From Patella vulgata (taxonomy: Eukaryota; Mollusca; Gastropoda; Patellidae), in NCBI RefSeq assembly GCF_932274485.2, contig NC_065886.2, positions 41,527,501 through 41,591,500 on the forward strand: a stretch of DNA of 64,000 nt, written 5' to 3'. The notes under the pieces are model-generated. The model worked only from the letters and a program-made list of their open reading frames with translations. It was not told where the DNA came from and did not search any database. A program made the position numbers and the translations under genes. How positions within the stretch are numbered: position 1 is the stretch's first letter; every line of letters begins with the position of its first letter. Below are positions 1 to 13,289 of the stretch, one piece after another.

Positions 1-244
1 GCCTTTCATCACCCGTTTCCGGTAGTGACGTTAGCGACTAACGGTAATAATTAGCTTGGTCGGCCATTTATTGATTTAATTTTAAATGGACGACTGTTTA
101 AATCCAAGCTGCATCCAAGGGTCTACAGAGTTGATTTGAGCTTTTCATGTAAATAAAGTTCTAATAATTTCTATAACATCTGAAGCCTAAATAAAGACTA
201 ATAATAGGCAGATTTAGATATTCCATAATGTATGTTTAAATGTT

Positions 245-345
245 AGAAAATTACCTGGGATTTTTCAGCGTGGGTTTTCTTGTTTGTCGTTCAGGACAGC
301 CGGCCGGACAAGTAGCCTAACAGTCGTCAGGATGGACGGTTATAC
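245..345 (+). repeat. SINE-A internal fragment upstream of DPT-1
   Basis: GATTTTTCAGCGTGGGTTTT..TTCAGGACAGC matches the fragment at 31390-31470 before DPT-2 exon 2, so it is a shared pre-duplication insertion. Confidence 0.55.
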
Positions 346-434
346 AGTGTCTCGCTTTATGTTTTTGATAAAAGTTATAATTTGTCTACATATACTCGTC
401 AATTTTTCTATAATAAATGAGTGTCGTGTATTGT

Positions 435-648
435 GCCAATCTCTACCCCAGAGATACGTTTACCCTTCGTGTATCTCTGGTAAAACTCACCGGCAATTTT
501 GAAATCGGCAGCATTTCATTATAATCAATCCTGCCAACCAGTAGCTACCGGGGGCGGAGATAAGGAACCGATTTCAGGCTGATTAATGGTCGTCGTGTTT
601 TACTAGAGATAAACGAAGGGTAAAGTTATCTCTGGGATTGAGATTGGT
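435..648. mobile_element. MITE (family M1) just upstream of DPT-1 exon 2
   Basis: Long inverted ends: CCAATCTC.ACCCCAGAGATA and TTTACCCTTCGTGTATCTCT on the left, mirrored at 590-648. Its right end lies about 30 bp from the splice acceptor at 677. Copy 2 lacks it. Confidence 0.7.
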
Positions 649-677
649 ATTGTTCAAGACATTTTTATTTCTTAAAG

Positions 678-3600
678 GTTGTATCGTTATTTGCCTGCCT
701 TGTTATGGTGTCCATGGCATGGCAAAATGACTATGATAGAAATCTAGAGTTTGTCTGCCCGACGGGTCAGTCTATAAGCCGTGTACAGAGTGTTCATAGT
801 AACAGACACGAAGACAGGGTATGGCAATTCAGCTGTAGCTACAAAGGACAACTTGGACATTGTCGGTGGTTTTGTAAGTTTTATTTCTTTTGTCATGAAT
901 AACCGCGAATGGATTTGCGTTTACCGTATCTTTTCCTTTATAAAAGAAATGATATGGGGTGTAGCCCACGTTGACATCTAACTATGCTGTGCCCAACATA
1001 GGTGATCTCCGGTTCTTAAAGGGTTTAGCCTGTCCCTTAAAAAACCTAAATCTGGAGCTAGTATCTATCTTTTAGATTTTTGATATATTTTAGGGGAAAG
1101 TATAGCTCATGATATGGGTATTCTCAATACGATCATGAATCATACCAGAACCGACACGGTGACAAATATGGCATCTATACCTATGCTTTGAGTCATTATC
1201 ACTTTGGCGCCAGTTGCAACTACCCTGGTTGTGCACCATACCCAGAAAATACTGCATTGCATCTAAACACCTCTTCTCATACGCACGATCACTATGGAAA
1301 ACTGAGTTCCCCTATACGTTTGAACCATGATTCCTCAATTTGGATGACTCCTCCAATTACGCTCGATGACTCCCAATGGACATTGCCGGTCTGAGTTATG
1401 TATAGTCTGTGCAATGGCATTGGCCAGGCCCACGAACTGAACAACACAGTTGTGGAGGGGGTGACGGAGCTGTGGGCTTTATAATTGCGTCAAGTAAGTA
1501 TAAATATATACATTTATCATTTATTAAACCCCAGTCTATTCACGAAGCTTTTCTTCCCTAGAACTGTACATACTTTTCTAACTGGTTTTGTATTATTTGT
1601 ATTATTATCACCTTTAAATATTTATTTATTTATTCATTGTATTTGCTATAAGTTATGTAACTTTCAGCAATAAAACATTACTTACTTACTTAGGCTTGTA
1701 TAACCAGGATACATTCCAATTTTAGCAATATGTGCATGCGATCCAAATGGACCGACCGTGTCTTTACAAGGGCCAATGGCACGCGGTTTCGTTGTTTTGT
1801 TTTCTTTCTCCAACCAGAAGATAGAAAGGAACTATTAAAATAGACTACGTTACACATGATTTTAATTTCTAGTTCGTATGTTCAGACCAGGCGTAGGTTG
1901 ATGTCTTGGCTGAGCAGAGAATAGCAAATTGGTTGAGAACATGATAACCATTCGATGATCAACATTTTTTGTTTTTCAGATTCTAATTGAGAAAGGATTT
2001 TCAAACTAACAGTTCAGACATAAGTAGAGGCTAGAAATTGAATTGCCTATACTTGAGACTGCTCCTGACTTATAAAGTGAATCTCATCACTGCGCAAGTT
2101 AAGCACATGGTGATAAACAATTTCATTGCTAGATGCTTCATGAAACAATAAATGTGCCATATATATTTATTTGTGGTATTGGGGCTTACTGTTGGTTTAG
2201 TTTGTAGCATTTCTTTTATTTATTTAAGATAATGTAAATCAATTTGATGGTGTACTGTTTTTCCAATGTCCCAACTTTGGACATATTGTTGCTACCAGAA
2301 GCCACCACGACAATCGTCGCGAAGACAGAAGATTTAGTTTTAAATGTTGCACCCCGAAGAACGGTTAGTATATTGAAATCAATACGGGGCGGGGCGGGGG
2401 GCATAACAAGGCCAGTGTCTAATCGTTCGGATAGTACGACAGGCATTGGCGTGCACGTAAAAGAACCATCGACATTTGGAATTCGGAAAAAGAGTAGTCC
2501 GTAGAGCAGCAGACTGGTCAATTTTTTTCTTCGCAGAACACTGTATGGTGTATGCATGTCTTAATGAGCGCAGGCGATACATACAAATCGACTTTAAACC
2601 CCATTTCATTTCCGTTCACTTGAGTATATATATTTAATTATTTTACAAGTTGTTGTATCTGGATTGCTACCGCAGTAAACATCGAAGATTATAACTATTA
2701 ATCAGCAAGGCTGACATGATATTTGAAAAGTGATATACTCATCATGGTTCTTAGGTTTAGTTTTGGGTACAAACTGGAGATTGTGTGATAGTCGAGAGAT
2801 CTGATCACCTGTGAGGAGGGTACGTTGACGGTAAGATTGATCACAGTTTTGGTAATACATTCATTCTGAGATGTTTTAGCATGGGCTTGGTTGTTGAATT
2901 TTAGTTTGTTATTTTATTTGTTTGATGGCTTTTCACAATGATATTTTGTTTGGCAGTGGCTTCAATCTGTTGCGAAGAACGTTCTATGTATCAGAGGGTA
3001 ATGCGGAGCCGAGCTGGTCACTCTGAACTTCAGATAATTTGAACATACACTGTTTTTCATTCCTAAATAACGACGAGAGCAGCGAACAAAAGAAGTATAC
3101 ATCCCCTTCTGGGTCATACTTGACTCACAAAGATTCCAGATGGCGGCTCAAACTCGCGTTTCTAGCTGAATAACTCACATTGTCGAGAAATCGGCACCAT
3201 TATATTCAAAGAAATACCGCCAATCCGGAGCCACTGTGGGAGGAGCGTAAGAACCGATTTAAGACAGATTAATGGCCGGTGAGTTTTCCAAGAGATATAT
3301 AGGTCACTAAGAGATGCAGTATCAATTTCACGTTCGTTCTAGAGATAAAGAGTTACAGTGAGCCGGTGAGAATTGTTGTTGGGAATGGTCCGGTTTACAG
3401 TTTGTACGCTCCGCGTTGCAGGAGCACTTCATCACGGAAAATGCTTGGAATAATCATTGATGTTTTGTTTGAATATGATGATGGGTTTCAGATACATTTT
3501 ATACGTTGGTAATGTTGTATATTAGATTTTGGTGCAATGTGGAGCAATTAAATTTCTGGTTGGGGTACCCCCACCACTTAAAAGGTCTGACCATTGACAT

Positions 3601-5893
3601 TCTCATACTGAGCATGTTCCGTGCGGTCGGTTAATGGGCTCATCTGACTTACATGTAGCCTTTGATGTGGGGCAATCATTAACGTCTGGATGGGAGGCAA
3701 GAAGCTTACCCAATACTACCTAAATTATGATGTTTTTTCACAATAATGAGGTAATGTTTACTTATGTATTGAGTGGTATCGCCTTGCCCAGTTGGCATAT
3801 CCCACCACTGAAAATGTCCGTCGGTGGTCATTCTTGATACATGTGAATTTGCTGAACATTTTGCAACACGTTTCGTGTGGTTAGAGAATGAGCTGCCGGG
3901 GGTGGGGCAATAATGGACGCTGAAAATATCTGTTTGCGATCCCAATATTCTCAAATTGAAATTTTAACGTAATCCATTTGGATGTATCGCGTTCACGTTT
4001 TATAAGCCAACATTTTCATTTAGACGTATATTGTTGTCGCCCTTGTAATATCAAGGTTGTGGAACCTCTAGAGGTCAAAATTGTGATCTGATTTTGATGA
4101 AACTTAAAACATATTCGCGTATATCGAGCTGTGACTCCGAGACTTTAGTTTGTGGACCCTCTAGAGGTCACAATATTCATCCGATTTTATAAATCGTTTA
4201 AATACATCATCGTTACACCCTGATGATGGTTGATTTCAAATTTCGTTGAAATAGGACCGAAACTGCCTGCTCCTTGAACGTAAATAGTGTAAAAGTATGT
4301 GAAACCAAGGTGTCACAATTTTTATCCGATTTTGATGAAACTTAAGATATATTTTTAGATGTTTTTGTATCCCAAAGATCGCGATTTCGTTCGATATCGC
4401 GGGCTTAAGCTTGTTCTTGAAAAATGTGGTCGTATCTTACATGGCAACCACTGGTTATGTTACATATTATCCTGTCCCAATTCGATAGTCTAGGTTATAT
4501 TGATACAGCGGTTTAACTTTTAAACAAAACCTCTTGTCACCGTCACAATCTTTAATAGATCTGAAAGTAAATTTGGGGAAAACGCCTGGCAATTGCGATC
4601 AAAATATTTTGAATCCCGATAAGGCTATGCATCATAACTAAATTTGTAATCCCTTCCAATTTGAAAACAACGCACCCAAATACTTTTACGGTAAATAACA
4701 TGAGATTGTGATGCAGGGTGTAACTATCGACTTGTGATGCAGGGTGTAGCACCATGTTTTAAACTATCGATCTGAAAATAAAAAGACATTCTGATGATGG
4801 GTGTAATTAAAATGAATAACAGATCAGTGTTAATAATAATTTTGAACCAAATATTCGAAATGTGGTGTTTATGCAAATAAATCCCAAAACAGTTTTTGAT
4901 TTTCAGGAAAACGCACAGAATGCAAGTTTACTAACTATGTAAACAGATTTGATGGTAAAATGGACTATAAGGTACCCACCAATAAATATCTACACGGGGC
5001 CTACAGTGAACATAAAAATCGTCAAGAGTGAGTAAATCAAAAATATTTGATTCTAAAAAAAAATATTATAAGGACTGTGTTAAGTCTTTATAGAAAAAAA
5101 GGAATTGCACAATAATAAGGGCAAATGGACCACTTGCGATAGAGAAATGAAAACAAAATACGTAATTCAAGTGAGACAAACAAAAGGTCAGTACACCGAA
5201 CAGTTGTAACAGAGTGATTTATACCTGAAGTTGACGTTTATATTATGTTCGTTATTTATTTTTAATAAGTAACCTGGTGTGACAAAACTGATCTATAACT
5301 GAAGTTGACGTTTAAACTATCGACAACTTCTGTGAAGACACGTTCTTAATAATCATCTAGTTTATTCAAGATGTTCTTTAACAAGCTACACATGATCCGC
5401 GTGTAACACTAGACTGAATTTCAAAGAGAATGTATTAGTGGTCAGTTCATTATACCTTGACCTGACAATGACTTTCAAAGAAATATGCAGTTTAATTACA
5501 AACACCATAATTGATAATAAACAATACCATATATGATTATCACTCTTGTCCACCTCAGCTAATTGTTAGAGGCTTTATAATAAGCAGACGTTTACTGACA
5601 GCAAGTCAGACTTGGAATAGAGCTCCTCTCGATTTGTGTCTATTTCATGTTCTCAATAAAGGTCTTATATACATTATGATATTCTGTTATCTGTAAGACA
5701 TAGTGTTACACAGTGGACTGTCTCTAGTCGACTTGATTAATCTTAACTTCTAACATAATACCAAGCTGAGGCACTGGGCTGGATGTTAAAATTGCCCCAC
5801 TCAAATCATTTGAATTCTTTTACTGCTTATTATTGTTATTTTTGTTTCGTTTGTAGAGATAGGATCTGGAAATTTGAGGAATGTGACCTGTAA
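678..5893 (+). CDS. DPT: Dermatopontin-like secreted protein, copy 1 (first exon outside window)
   Basis: Coding exons visible: 678-873, 2229-2363, 4907-5027, 5857-5893 (stop TAA). All junctions are AG..GT and the phases are 0/1/1/2. The 162 visible residues begin inside a signal peptide (VVSLFACLVMVSMA), followed by WQNDYD, the family's W-x-N-D start. Three E-D-R-x-W/F-x-F-x-C blocks (EDRVWQFSC, EDRRFSFKCC, EDRIWKFEEC) are the internal repeats of dermatopontin, and eight mature cysteines match eight of the ten in vertebrate dermatopontin. Known family role: extracellular matrix protein binding collagen or proteoglycan, and in molluscs found in shell and mantle matrix. After splicing, WF is followed by Tyr because the TGT codon spans the donor. 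By analogy with copies 2 and 3, the start codon lies in a tiny exon upstream of base 1. No break is visible in the seen exons. By hand count, 138 of 162 residues match copy 2. Confidence 0.9.
1880..2150 (-). repeat. T1-related array in DPT-1 intron (short)
   Basis: GAGCAGAGAATAGCAAATTGG and GATGATCAACATTTTTTG are the reverse of T1. Collinear with the longer array at 32540-33220 in DPT-2. Confidence 0.6.
2386..2612 (+). repeat. SINE-A, 5'-truncated, in DPT-1 intron
   Basis: TCTAATCGTTCGGATAGTAC .. CACGTAAAAGAACC .. CACTGTATGGTGTATGC .. TTTAAACCCCATTTCATTTC. The flank CCGTTCACT is shared with the DPT-2 copy at 33505-33718. Confidence 0.75.
3105..3365. mobile_element. M1-related MITE in DPT-1 intron
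   Basis: Shares GATGGCGGCTCAAACTCGCG with 18910 and ACCGATTTAAGACAGATTAATG with 565, ending in a TTCGTTCTAGAGATAAAG inverted end. Confidence 0.5.
4030..4440 (+). repeat. Satellite-like repeat S1 in DPT-1 intron
   Basis: Two units marked by CCTCTAGAGGTCA (near 4066 and 4149), GATTTTGATGAAACTTAA and CGCGTATATCGAG. Same family as 27890-28870. Confidence 0.65.
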
Positions 5894-5986
5894 TCTTTAG
5901 TGCAGAATGATATACCGACTGAACTATAAATATAAACTGCAGAATATAAACAGTGAGGCTGATGCCCCCCCCCCCCTTAAAAAAAA

Positions 5987-5992
5987 AATAAA
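5987..5992 (+). terminator. Candidate poly(A) signal, DPT copy 1
   Basis: AATAAA about 94 bp after the stop codon, just past a C-run and A-run. It may belong to the adjoining repeat instead. Confidence 0.3.
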
Positions 5993-6029
5993 TAGATGAC
6001 ACATATTAATTAATTGCATGTTTATCTTT

Positions 6030-7125
6030 TAAAAATAAATCGAGCAATCAATCTGATTATCAACTACACACTAAGTTTCATCGCTCTATCTAAGTCAAAG
6101 AAATTGCTTAGATCTGCTTAGCTTTAGCGGGAAATGTTAATCACTGAACTCAGTGAACACATCCACCTAATAAACATTCAATTAAACGCAGAGTTGTTAT
6201 GTTCCAACGTCTTGACGAATCAAATTGCTTATCGCTCCTTAGCTTAAGCAGAAAATTCTCATTAAACTTAGTCATGGTAATGATATTATAATGAATAAGT
6301 ACTCTATAAATGGAATAACTCGCATCAATGCAACGGCACGTAATGAATCTATACTATCGTAAGAAGACAATGTTCATCATCGATCTCCATCAAGGCATTT
6401 TCCTAATGAACGCCTACAACAAGTTTGAACATTCTACCTGAATTAGAAATGGAACGAAATAAAATAAGAGTTCTGCTCCGAACTTGGCCAATGAAGACGG
6501 GCATACGCCATACAGTGCTATGAGCGAAATATTGCCCGGACAGTGGCACTATACGGCCTACTCTTATATCGAATTCCATCTGTCAAGGGATCTTTTACGT
6601 GCATACTGGACCTCGGTTTTCGTCCCATCTGAACGACTATACAGCTGTCCTTGTCAGGCCCCAGTCCTGCATCACTGAAAAGAGGGAACCGCGCGGAAAG
6701 TTTGGATGAACTTTCTCGGCCAATGCAGGGATCGAACACCCACCTCCAGACTAGCGAGCCAGCGTCTTACCCACTTAGCCACCGCGACCCCCACCTCAAT
6801 TAGAAGGAGAGTGTGTTTCAAAGCCTCGACCAATAAAGGTATTGATGTAATGAAACTATACACCAAGTTTGATCACTCTCACTTATTGAGAACTAAAGTT
6901 ATTGTGTCCCAAAGCATCAACCAATTGCTTATCTTTGCTTACCCAGAGCAGAAAATGCTCATCTTCGAACTCCATCAAGGCATCGACCTAATAAACACCT
7001 ACACCAAGCTTAAACATTCTAGTTCAATTAGAAGAAGAGATATTGTCCCAAAAGATGTGACGGACAGACGAACGAACCCATTTTAATAGTCCTAGCCTTC
7101 TTCGAAAGGTGGGGGAATATAATAT
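6030..7125 (+). repeat. Degenerate tandem array T1
   Basis: Repeated motifs CCAAAGCATC.ACCAATTGCT, GAAAATGCTCATC.TCGAACTC and CATCAAGGCATCGACCTAAT recur at roughly 100-170 bp spacing. Interrupted by the full SINE-A at 6449-6792. Confidence 0.7.
6449..6792 (-). repeat. SINE-A, full length (344 bp)
   Basis: Target duplications ACCTGAATTAGAA (6436-6448) and ACCTCAATTAGAA (6793-6805). On the minus strand the head has a tRNA A-box (GTGGCTAAGTGGGTAAGACG) and a B-box (GGTGTTCGATCCCTG). The body carries CGGTGTCCAC-like and ACGTAAAAGATCC motifs, and the tail runs to CATTTC repeats. It is inserted in the 6-7 kb tandem array. Confidence 0.9.
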
Positions 7126-7449
7126 ACCGTATTGGGGCTGATAAATCGAAAATTGTTATTTTACAGCTACAGACGACCCCAAAAGCGCCTGTTTCTAACC
7201 GCCACTCTTACTGGACTTACTTCCCCTTAATTGATAATGAATTAGACATGATATGAATGGGAGGAGGGGGATCGAAGAGTATTATGTTGTTTCTTGAAAT
7301 TTTTGTTCATAATTTAAGGTTTGTAAGACAACATGTATGGCGAGTTTATAATATATATATTATCTGGAATTATTTATTGACAATACTTGTTTAGGAATAG
7401 TATTGCCTCACTGTACATGCTACTTTGTCTTACTTGTCCTATTTTTGCA

Positions 7450-8640
7450 AAGGCCATTTAACTTTGTGTGATCTTAATAATAATAACTTTATTTAAGAAG
7501 GCTAATCTTATATTCCAAGTGTAACGTATAGGCCTTTGTGTGTTTTTATATGCCGTCTCCCCTGTTTGTGGGTTGTTCACAGTTGTTTGTAAACTCTCTA
7601 GACTTAAGATCTCAGTCCCTGTCGATATTGGCATGTATTGGACCGTAACTGCATGCGTTGAGACCCCTGGTTGTACGGAAAATCGCGTTCTAAGCATGTG
7701 AGCCCCCGTGTTTTTATGAAACATAAAATATATGAATATATTCCAAGGATCTCGGGGAAGGGGTATTGTCGCATATCGCACCGTAACATCCTGCATTATG
7801 GCCGTCGGTTGTAGGAAAAGTTTTAGTTTATTTTACAAACAGTTCAAATATATCACCGTTACACCGTAATTATGTTCGATTTTGAATTTCGTGAAAATCG
7901 TCAAAATAACCGTCAAACTATTGCTTATTAGAGAAAGAAAATGCCCATGAAAAAACTCTAGAATTGTTCGTATACTTACCGTATCGCCAGAGTATGGCCA
8001 GCTATGTCTAGCGTATAAGTAGCTTATGAACTGCGCATATCCAGCATACCGATATCACTTTAAAAGCGGCGGTCTGCCTACATTACAGCATTATTGCACT
8101 ATACTTTAAATACGTTATTCAATCGTCAGACACCTTCCAAGGTACAGTACACCTTTATGTCAGCGTATTGACCTATGAATAGCTAAAGCTCCTGTTCGAA
8201 TACGCAAAATATGTGTAGGCATACTTGAAACAAATTCTGCTTTGCCGTATGCCACCCTGCTTGAAACAGATGCAACCTATGTCTAACGCGCCCCTATCGT
8301 ATGTAAGCGTGTGACTGATATATGTCAAACCATTGGCAGTATTGTGACGGCCATACCTATACCAAGTTGTGGAATCTCTAGAGATCAAGATATTTGTCCA
8401 ATTTAGATTCAACTTGAGAATCAAACGATCTGGGATAAGTTCCGTTCGGTTATGTTTCTAACCTTTTACGCAAAATGTGAAATATGTACAAAGTTTATGG
8501 ACCATCAAGATACCTCCTATACCTTCTAAACAAAATGTGAAATATGTACAAATTTTGTGGACTTGAATATGTGTCAAGGATCAAAAGATCTTAGATAAGT
8601 TTGATTTCAGTGGGCATTGGACCTTCGTAACTAGAGTTAT
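7450..8640 (-). repeat. Satellite-like repeat S1, diverged
   Basis: The reverse complement carries GGCCATAATGCAGGATGTTA and CGGTGCGATATGCGACAATA; related units lie near 7580-7680 and 8365-8620. Text between 7930 and 8330 is not recognised. Confidence 0.55.
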
Positions 8641-9870
8641 TCCCCTTTTCCAAACACCCTGTGAACTTTATACAGGCTATATATAAACATATTTTATTCT
8701 AATTTGACTTAAAGCATTGAGTTCATGAGAGGATGGATATTCAGCATTCCCCAAGCTAACCCCCCTTTAAGAAAAAAAACATCTGAACGAGACAAAAGCT
8801 ACAGTCTTTAACGGATGTGTTCCAAATTTGGTGTAGCATTGGGGTCATGGCGAACCCTATCGATAATCAGCGATCCGTGATTTTTTCTGTAACCCAATGT
8901 GGAAGCATTGGAACAATGAGAGAATAGCGCGTTTTTCCAGTTCTCCGTCCGTCTATTGCAAAAACGTGGGCGCATCGCTTATGCGTCGTCAATTTAAATA
9001 ATGAAAATAAAATAAACTACTATCAAGCCGTGACATTTAATCATTTATTTTTAAAAGGCGTCTTTTTGATCGAGTTTGAGGTCTTCATATAGTACTACTT
9101 TATAAAAACATTCCACGTCACTTTCCGGTCCGACCGACTGGTGAACACAAGCCTATTTATATGGAATTCTAGCGTAGATGTCTGGGTTAGTATTACAACC
9201 CAAATATGCTCTGCCCTTTTCACGGCCATTATTTTAGTCATTGATTAGTAGTAAATTCCGTTTGTTCGAAGAAATGCATAGTTGAGAATAATGTTTCGAC
9301 ATTTGTCTGGTTGACGTAAAAAAAAAACGATTTTACAAAAGATAACATCGTACACAAATGTTGCTGTAACGAACATAAATATGGATCCAGGGGGCATTGA
9401 TCACGATAAAATGTTTTGATAAATGGGAGGGATTGAGGGCTTTGAATGATGGAAAAGAAAGTCCATGGTTATTGGGAATGGAAACGATAACAGCGTAAAT
9501 ATTTGTGTGTAAATGATAATACATCAGAACGTAATCCTGATTCTGATTCTGTTGTTCTATTATTTTGTCTTTATCCCCTTGCACTACACGAACTTCAAAT
9601 CACCTTTATTTTCCCAATCACGCTATAACCATGTTATATTAGATATTATAACAAACACATACTTTGAATAAATATATTATTCTAATAAATCAAAACCGTA
9701 TGTCCAAACTCTTCAAAGATCAATCGTTATTGAATATCAACTTCAGACTGCATAATTTTATTTATGAAACATACAAACATCAGACTGTACAAAATATTTT
9801 TAAAAGAATAATAATAAATATTTATATTGCGCGCATTCCATCCCAAGTATGCTCATAACACAGGTTTGTT
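8640..9870. other. No recognised feature
   Basis: AT-rich, no coding frame with family resemblance, no clear repeat. Confidence 0.5.
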
Positions 9871-9876
9871 TAGCTC

Positions 9877-10135
9877 TTAGTAATGATGATCGAGGCTAGC
9901 CGAAAATTGAATCGTTAATATTTTGGTTCAGGATGAAGCAATTTGTCTGAAATTTTCAGCATGTTCTGTTTTCATTAACGTTTTGTTTAACTATTATTAA
10001 CGTTAGTAATGATAATCGAGGCTAGCCGAAAATTGAATCGTTAATATTTTGTTTCAGAACGAAGCAATTTGTCTGAAATTTTCAGCATTTTCTGTTGTCA
10101 TTAACGTTTTGTTTAACTATTATTAACTATTATAG
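9877..10135. repeat. Tandem duplication of about 125 bp
   Basis: TAATGATGATCGAGGCTAGC..AACTATTATTAA is repeated at 10007 with few changes. A diverged relative occurs at 34885-35050 and shorter ones near 27826 and 31190. Confidence 0.85.
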
Positions 10136-10317
10136 CAAGAACTGTCAGCTATTTATCTAATGCTCCTTTAGGTCAAAATAATGTATTTAGTTGAGTTGAT
10201 CAGATGTGTTATTTGGACCAGTATTGGTGAGAAGCTATTTACATGAAATATTTGGTTTAAGATATTTTAATCAGAAGTCGGTCTTTTTACGTATTTTAGA
10301 ATTCAATCTATAGCGGG

Positions 10318-10560
10318 AGACATGGTGGCTGGTTCATTGAGTAAGGCGCTGGCTCACTAACCATCGTGATTTGCGCTAGTCAGTGGTGCAATACGGGGGA
10401 CCTGGCAAGGAACAACGTCTAGTCGTTCGGATGGCACAAAAAACTGAGCCCCCCTTGCACAAATTTGTGTGCACGTAAAAGAACACTTGACAGTTGGATT
10501 TCGATTCCTGTCCGGGCAACATTTGCACCATAGCCCACTGTATGGCGTATGCTAAATTAT
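10318..10560 (+). repeat. SINE-A, degenerate
   Basis: Head CATGGTGGCTGGTTCATTGA.TAAGGCGCTGGCTCAC, then TCTAGTCGTTCGGATGGCAC and the ATACGCCATACAGTGGGC-like complement near the end. Confidence 0.7.
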
Positions 10561-13289
10561 CTACATCTTCTGCAATCTATAACTATAGAAGTAGAGATGG
10601 GTGTGTGTGTAAGGGTATGTCCACATATTCTAGGAAAACTTTAAGTTAACAAGATTAGCCAACTTTAACATATACCTCACCAATGCCACTATCCTTTAAC
10701 AAAGGCGATTGAAAAAATACATGTCGATCTGATTTTCTACATGCTTAAGAACCCTTTCTCGAAGTGTAAAAATTGCTGTGTTGTGCAATAATCTGATTGT
10801 GTACGGTAAAAATCTAATTTTTCACGCACTTGATCGACTGTGTTCTATAACGATTATCCTTCAAATCGTCGAGTTTTTATTCTGTTTGAGATTCTTGCAA
10901 TCAATTTACCAGGATTCAATTTTACGCCTTTTAAACCCGGAACGAAGTGAGACGATTGTTGGCACGTGACGTACCGATTGTCACCATTGGGAACTCTTAT
11001 TCATGGCTAGATGTTCTATAAAACACGAATTTTCCATCATAGGAAATGACTTGTGCTCCATTTTGCTGGGCGCCCGTCATGTAATCTGCGACTAACGTCA
11101 AAAACCTAATTACGTTTAGCAAACTTTATCGTGCAACAGAAGATTGACTGTTAACTAGTCTTATCGATTGGCTGCCATTAACACACCTTGTCTTTTCCGG
11201 ACCATATGCCATTGTTTGATTAGGCTTGTGTATTTTGTCATCTATATTTGCCATCCCCGGACATTTTAATTTTGTATTTCTGTCATGGAAGTAAAACCAT
11301 TAAATCCGGGAATTTGTTGGCATAGCTACCGATGTATTCATAAAATGTTCCTATTCATTTGAATTATTTATTCCAACAAAATTTGATTCTTCCATAATCG
11401 ATTATTACAAGTGTCAAAAACTAATTCCTTTGACAATTAGAGTTGTAATTGTGTTATTTTGTAAACTACGAAGGAAATTATTTAACCCTGTTACTTTTGT
11501 AAAATTCTCGTGTGTCTCTTTCTGCTTCACGAGAACTATCTAATGTGAGAATAGATCTCTGCACTGAATAGCCGCCCCACGGAAAAATTAGTATAGCATT
11601 TTATGTGGTTCTAATCCTTTTTATATCTTCCACATAACAGTTTCAATTTCCATCAAAGGAAACGGAATAGAATAAATAGGTCGCAATATTCTCGAAGTAT
11701 ACTTATAATCATATTCCTGAAGCAATGGCCCGAGAAATCCCTCTCTGGCCATTGCTGTCTATTCTTCCCGTTCAATCAAATCTATCCCCAACATGACAAC
11801 CCTTCGTATAATCAGGGGACTTCCCTAAAACTTCGGACAGTGATTTAAGATATTAAAAACGGTGAAAGTGTTGTTCGTCTCAAAACAGTATTGTTTACAT
11901 TATATCCGTCTTGATAACCTCGTTTGTAACACAATTAGTTTTCTGCAATTTTCTGCTATGCACTGGTTAATTGGGCATAATAAAATCGCGAATCATGACG
12001 TAACGTTATGTAAACATATTTGGTCCAATGTGGAGCTCTGTTTAAAGCGTAATGACATTGTTACGCAATTAGCTATTGGTTGTTATTCGGACTATTGACA
12101 AGTCATAAATTGGAACAATAATTTGCTTTCTTTACAGCAGTGAGTAGTGGGATTAGCTCTAATCAAACAAAACACTGTGAGGAGTATGTCTTATAATACG
12201 GGTTTCGACTAAAATCGCCGAATTAGGAATTTAAATGTCGGTCAACTAGCTTTGCGTCTATTCTCAAATGGAGCTAATGGTAGACACAAAGCGTAACTTT
12301 CGTAGTGTAGGTCTACAGATTGATAAAAAAGATTGACTATGGTTACATCATGTATGCTCAAATTAGATGTTAGGCATACTTAAGCCTTGGGCGGACACGT
12401 TGTAGCAATATTGCTAGAATTTTTGCTCTTGAAATTAATGATGACATTATATTGTATTAATTAATATCTCTGGCAAGTTATTAGATTCACATATGTACTT
12501 AAATCAAATTAGTGAATGAATGACATATTGTTATATAAAAAAGAGTTATAATTTGGTAAACAATGCTGGTTTTGTGCGAATGAGATTATCATGTTTAACA
12601 TGTGATTGGAAATTTACTATTGCATCATTTGGCTTAAATAACCAATCATATCAGTAATTGCAGTAGGTTCAGGGTCATGAATAGCCTAGTCTGTGCGTGA
12701 TGTCCATAGGTCCTATAAAAAAAATCATGGCAACTTTTAAGGCAGATTTTCATTAGATTCCAGGGAGATTACCATCTGAGTTTCTAGGCCATATGATGTA
12801 GCAGTTTCTATCAGCAGACTCGTCTAGCCGGATGAGGTTTGAGAAAATTCTATTATGTATTGTACCATATAAGCAGCTATGATATGTAAAATGTAAAAAC
12901 GAACTGTTGCATTGTTATTTCTGGTAAGAATAACGTCTTAACTGAGAAAACAGTAAGAAGTAAATACACAACATGGAGGGAATTTAAAGACAAGAAGTGA
13001 AAATACTAGACGATCACAAGGCTACTAAAATATGTAGTAAGAAAAGATGCATGGATCATACGTAGGATGTGGCGACCGGATTTGGTGGCCCGCTCTCCAC
13101 GTCTGACAAAAGACCCATGGTGCTCAACATCACACAAAAAGCATTGCGGCAACAAGGGGTAATCTAAGGCCTCAGACATAATATTATTGAGATAAATCAA
13201 GACGTTTAGTTCCTTTTTAATAAGCAGCTTCTATCAGAATTTTTCATCTCGACATGTTAAGCGGCAGCATATTTGTAAAATTGATATGC
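10561..13289. other. No recognised feature
   Basis: About 2.7 kb of AT-rich sequence. Open frames are short and unlike any family I know; one of the longest repeat-poor stretches in the window. Confidence 0.5.

Noticed and set aside
705-902. Dermatopontin read as starting at the internal Met (MVSMAWQND) and running on as WFCKFYFF
   Set aside because: The hydrophobic stretch VVSLFACLV lies in frame before it and is completed by an upstream mini exon in copies 2 and 3. The run-on crosses a consensus GTAAGT donor, and splicing to the next exon restores the family sequence.
6720-6792. tRNA genes suggested by A- and B-box motifs (also at 41318, 53168, 57955, 38463)
   Set aside because: All sit in SINE heads followed by SINE bodies; no proper tRNA cloverleaf with an intact acceptor stem was seen.
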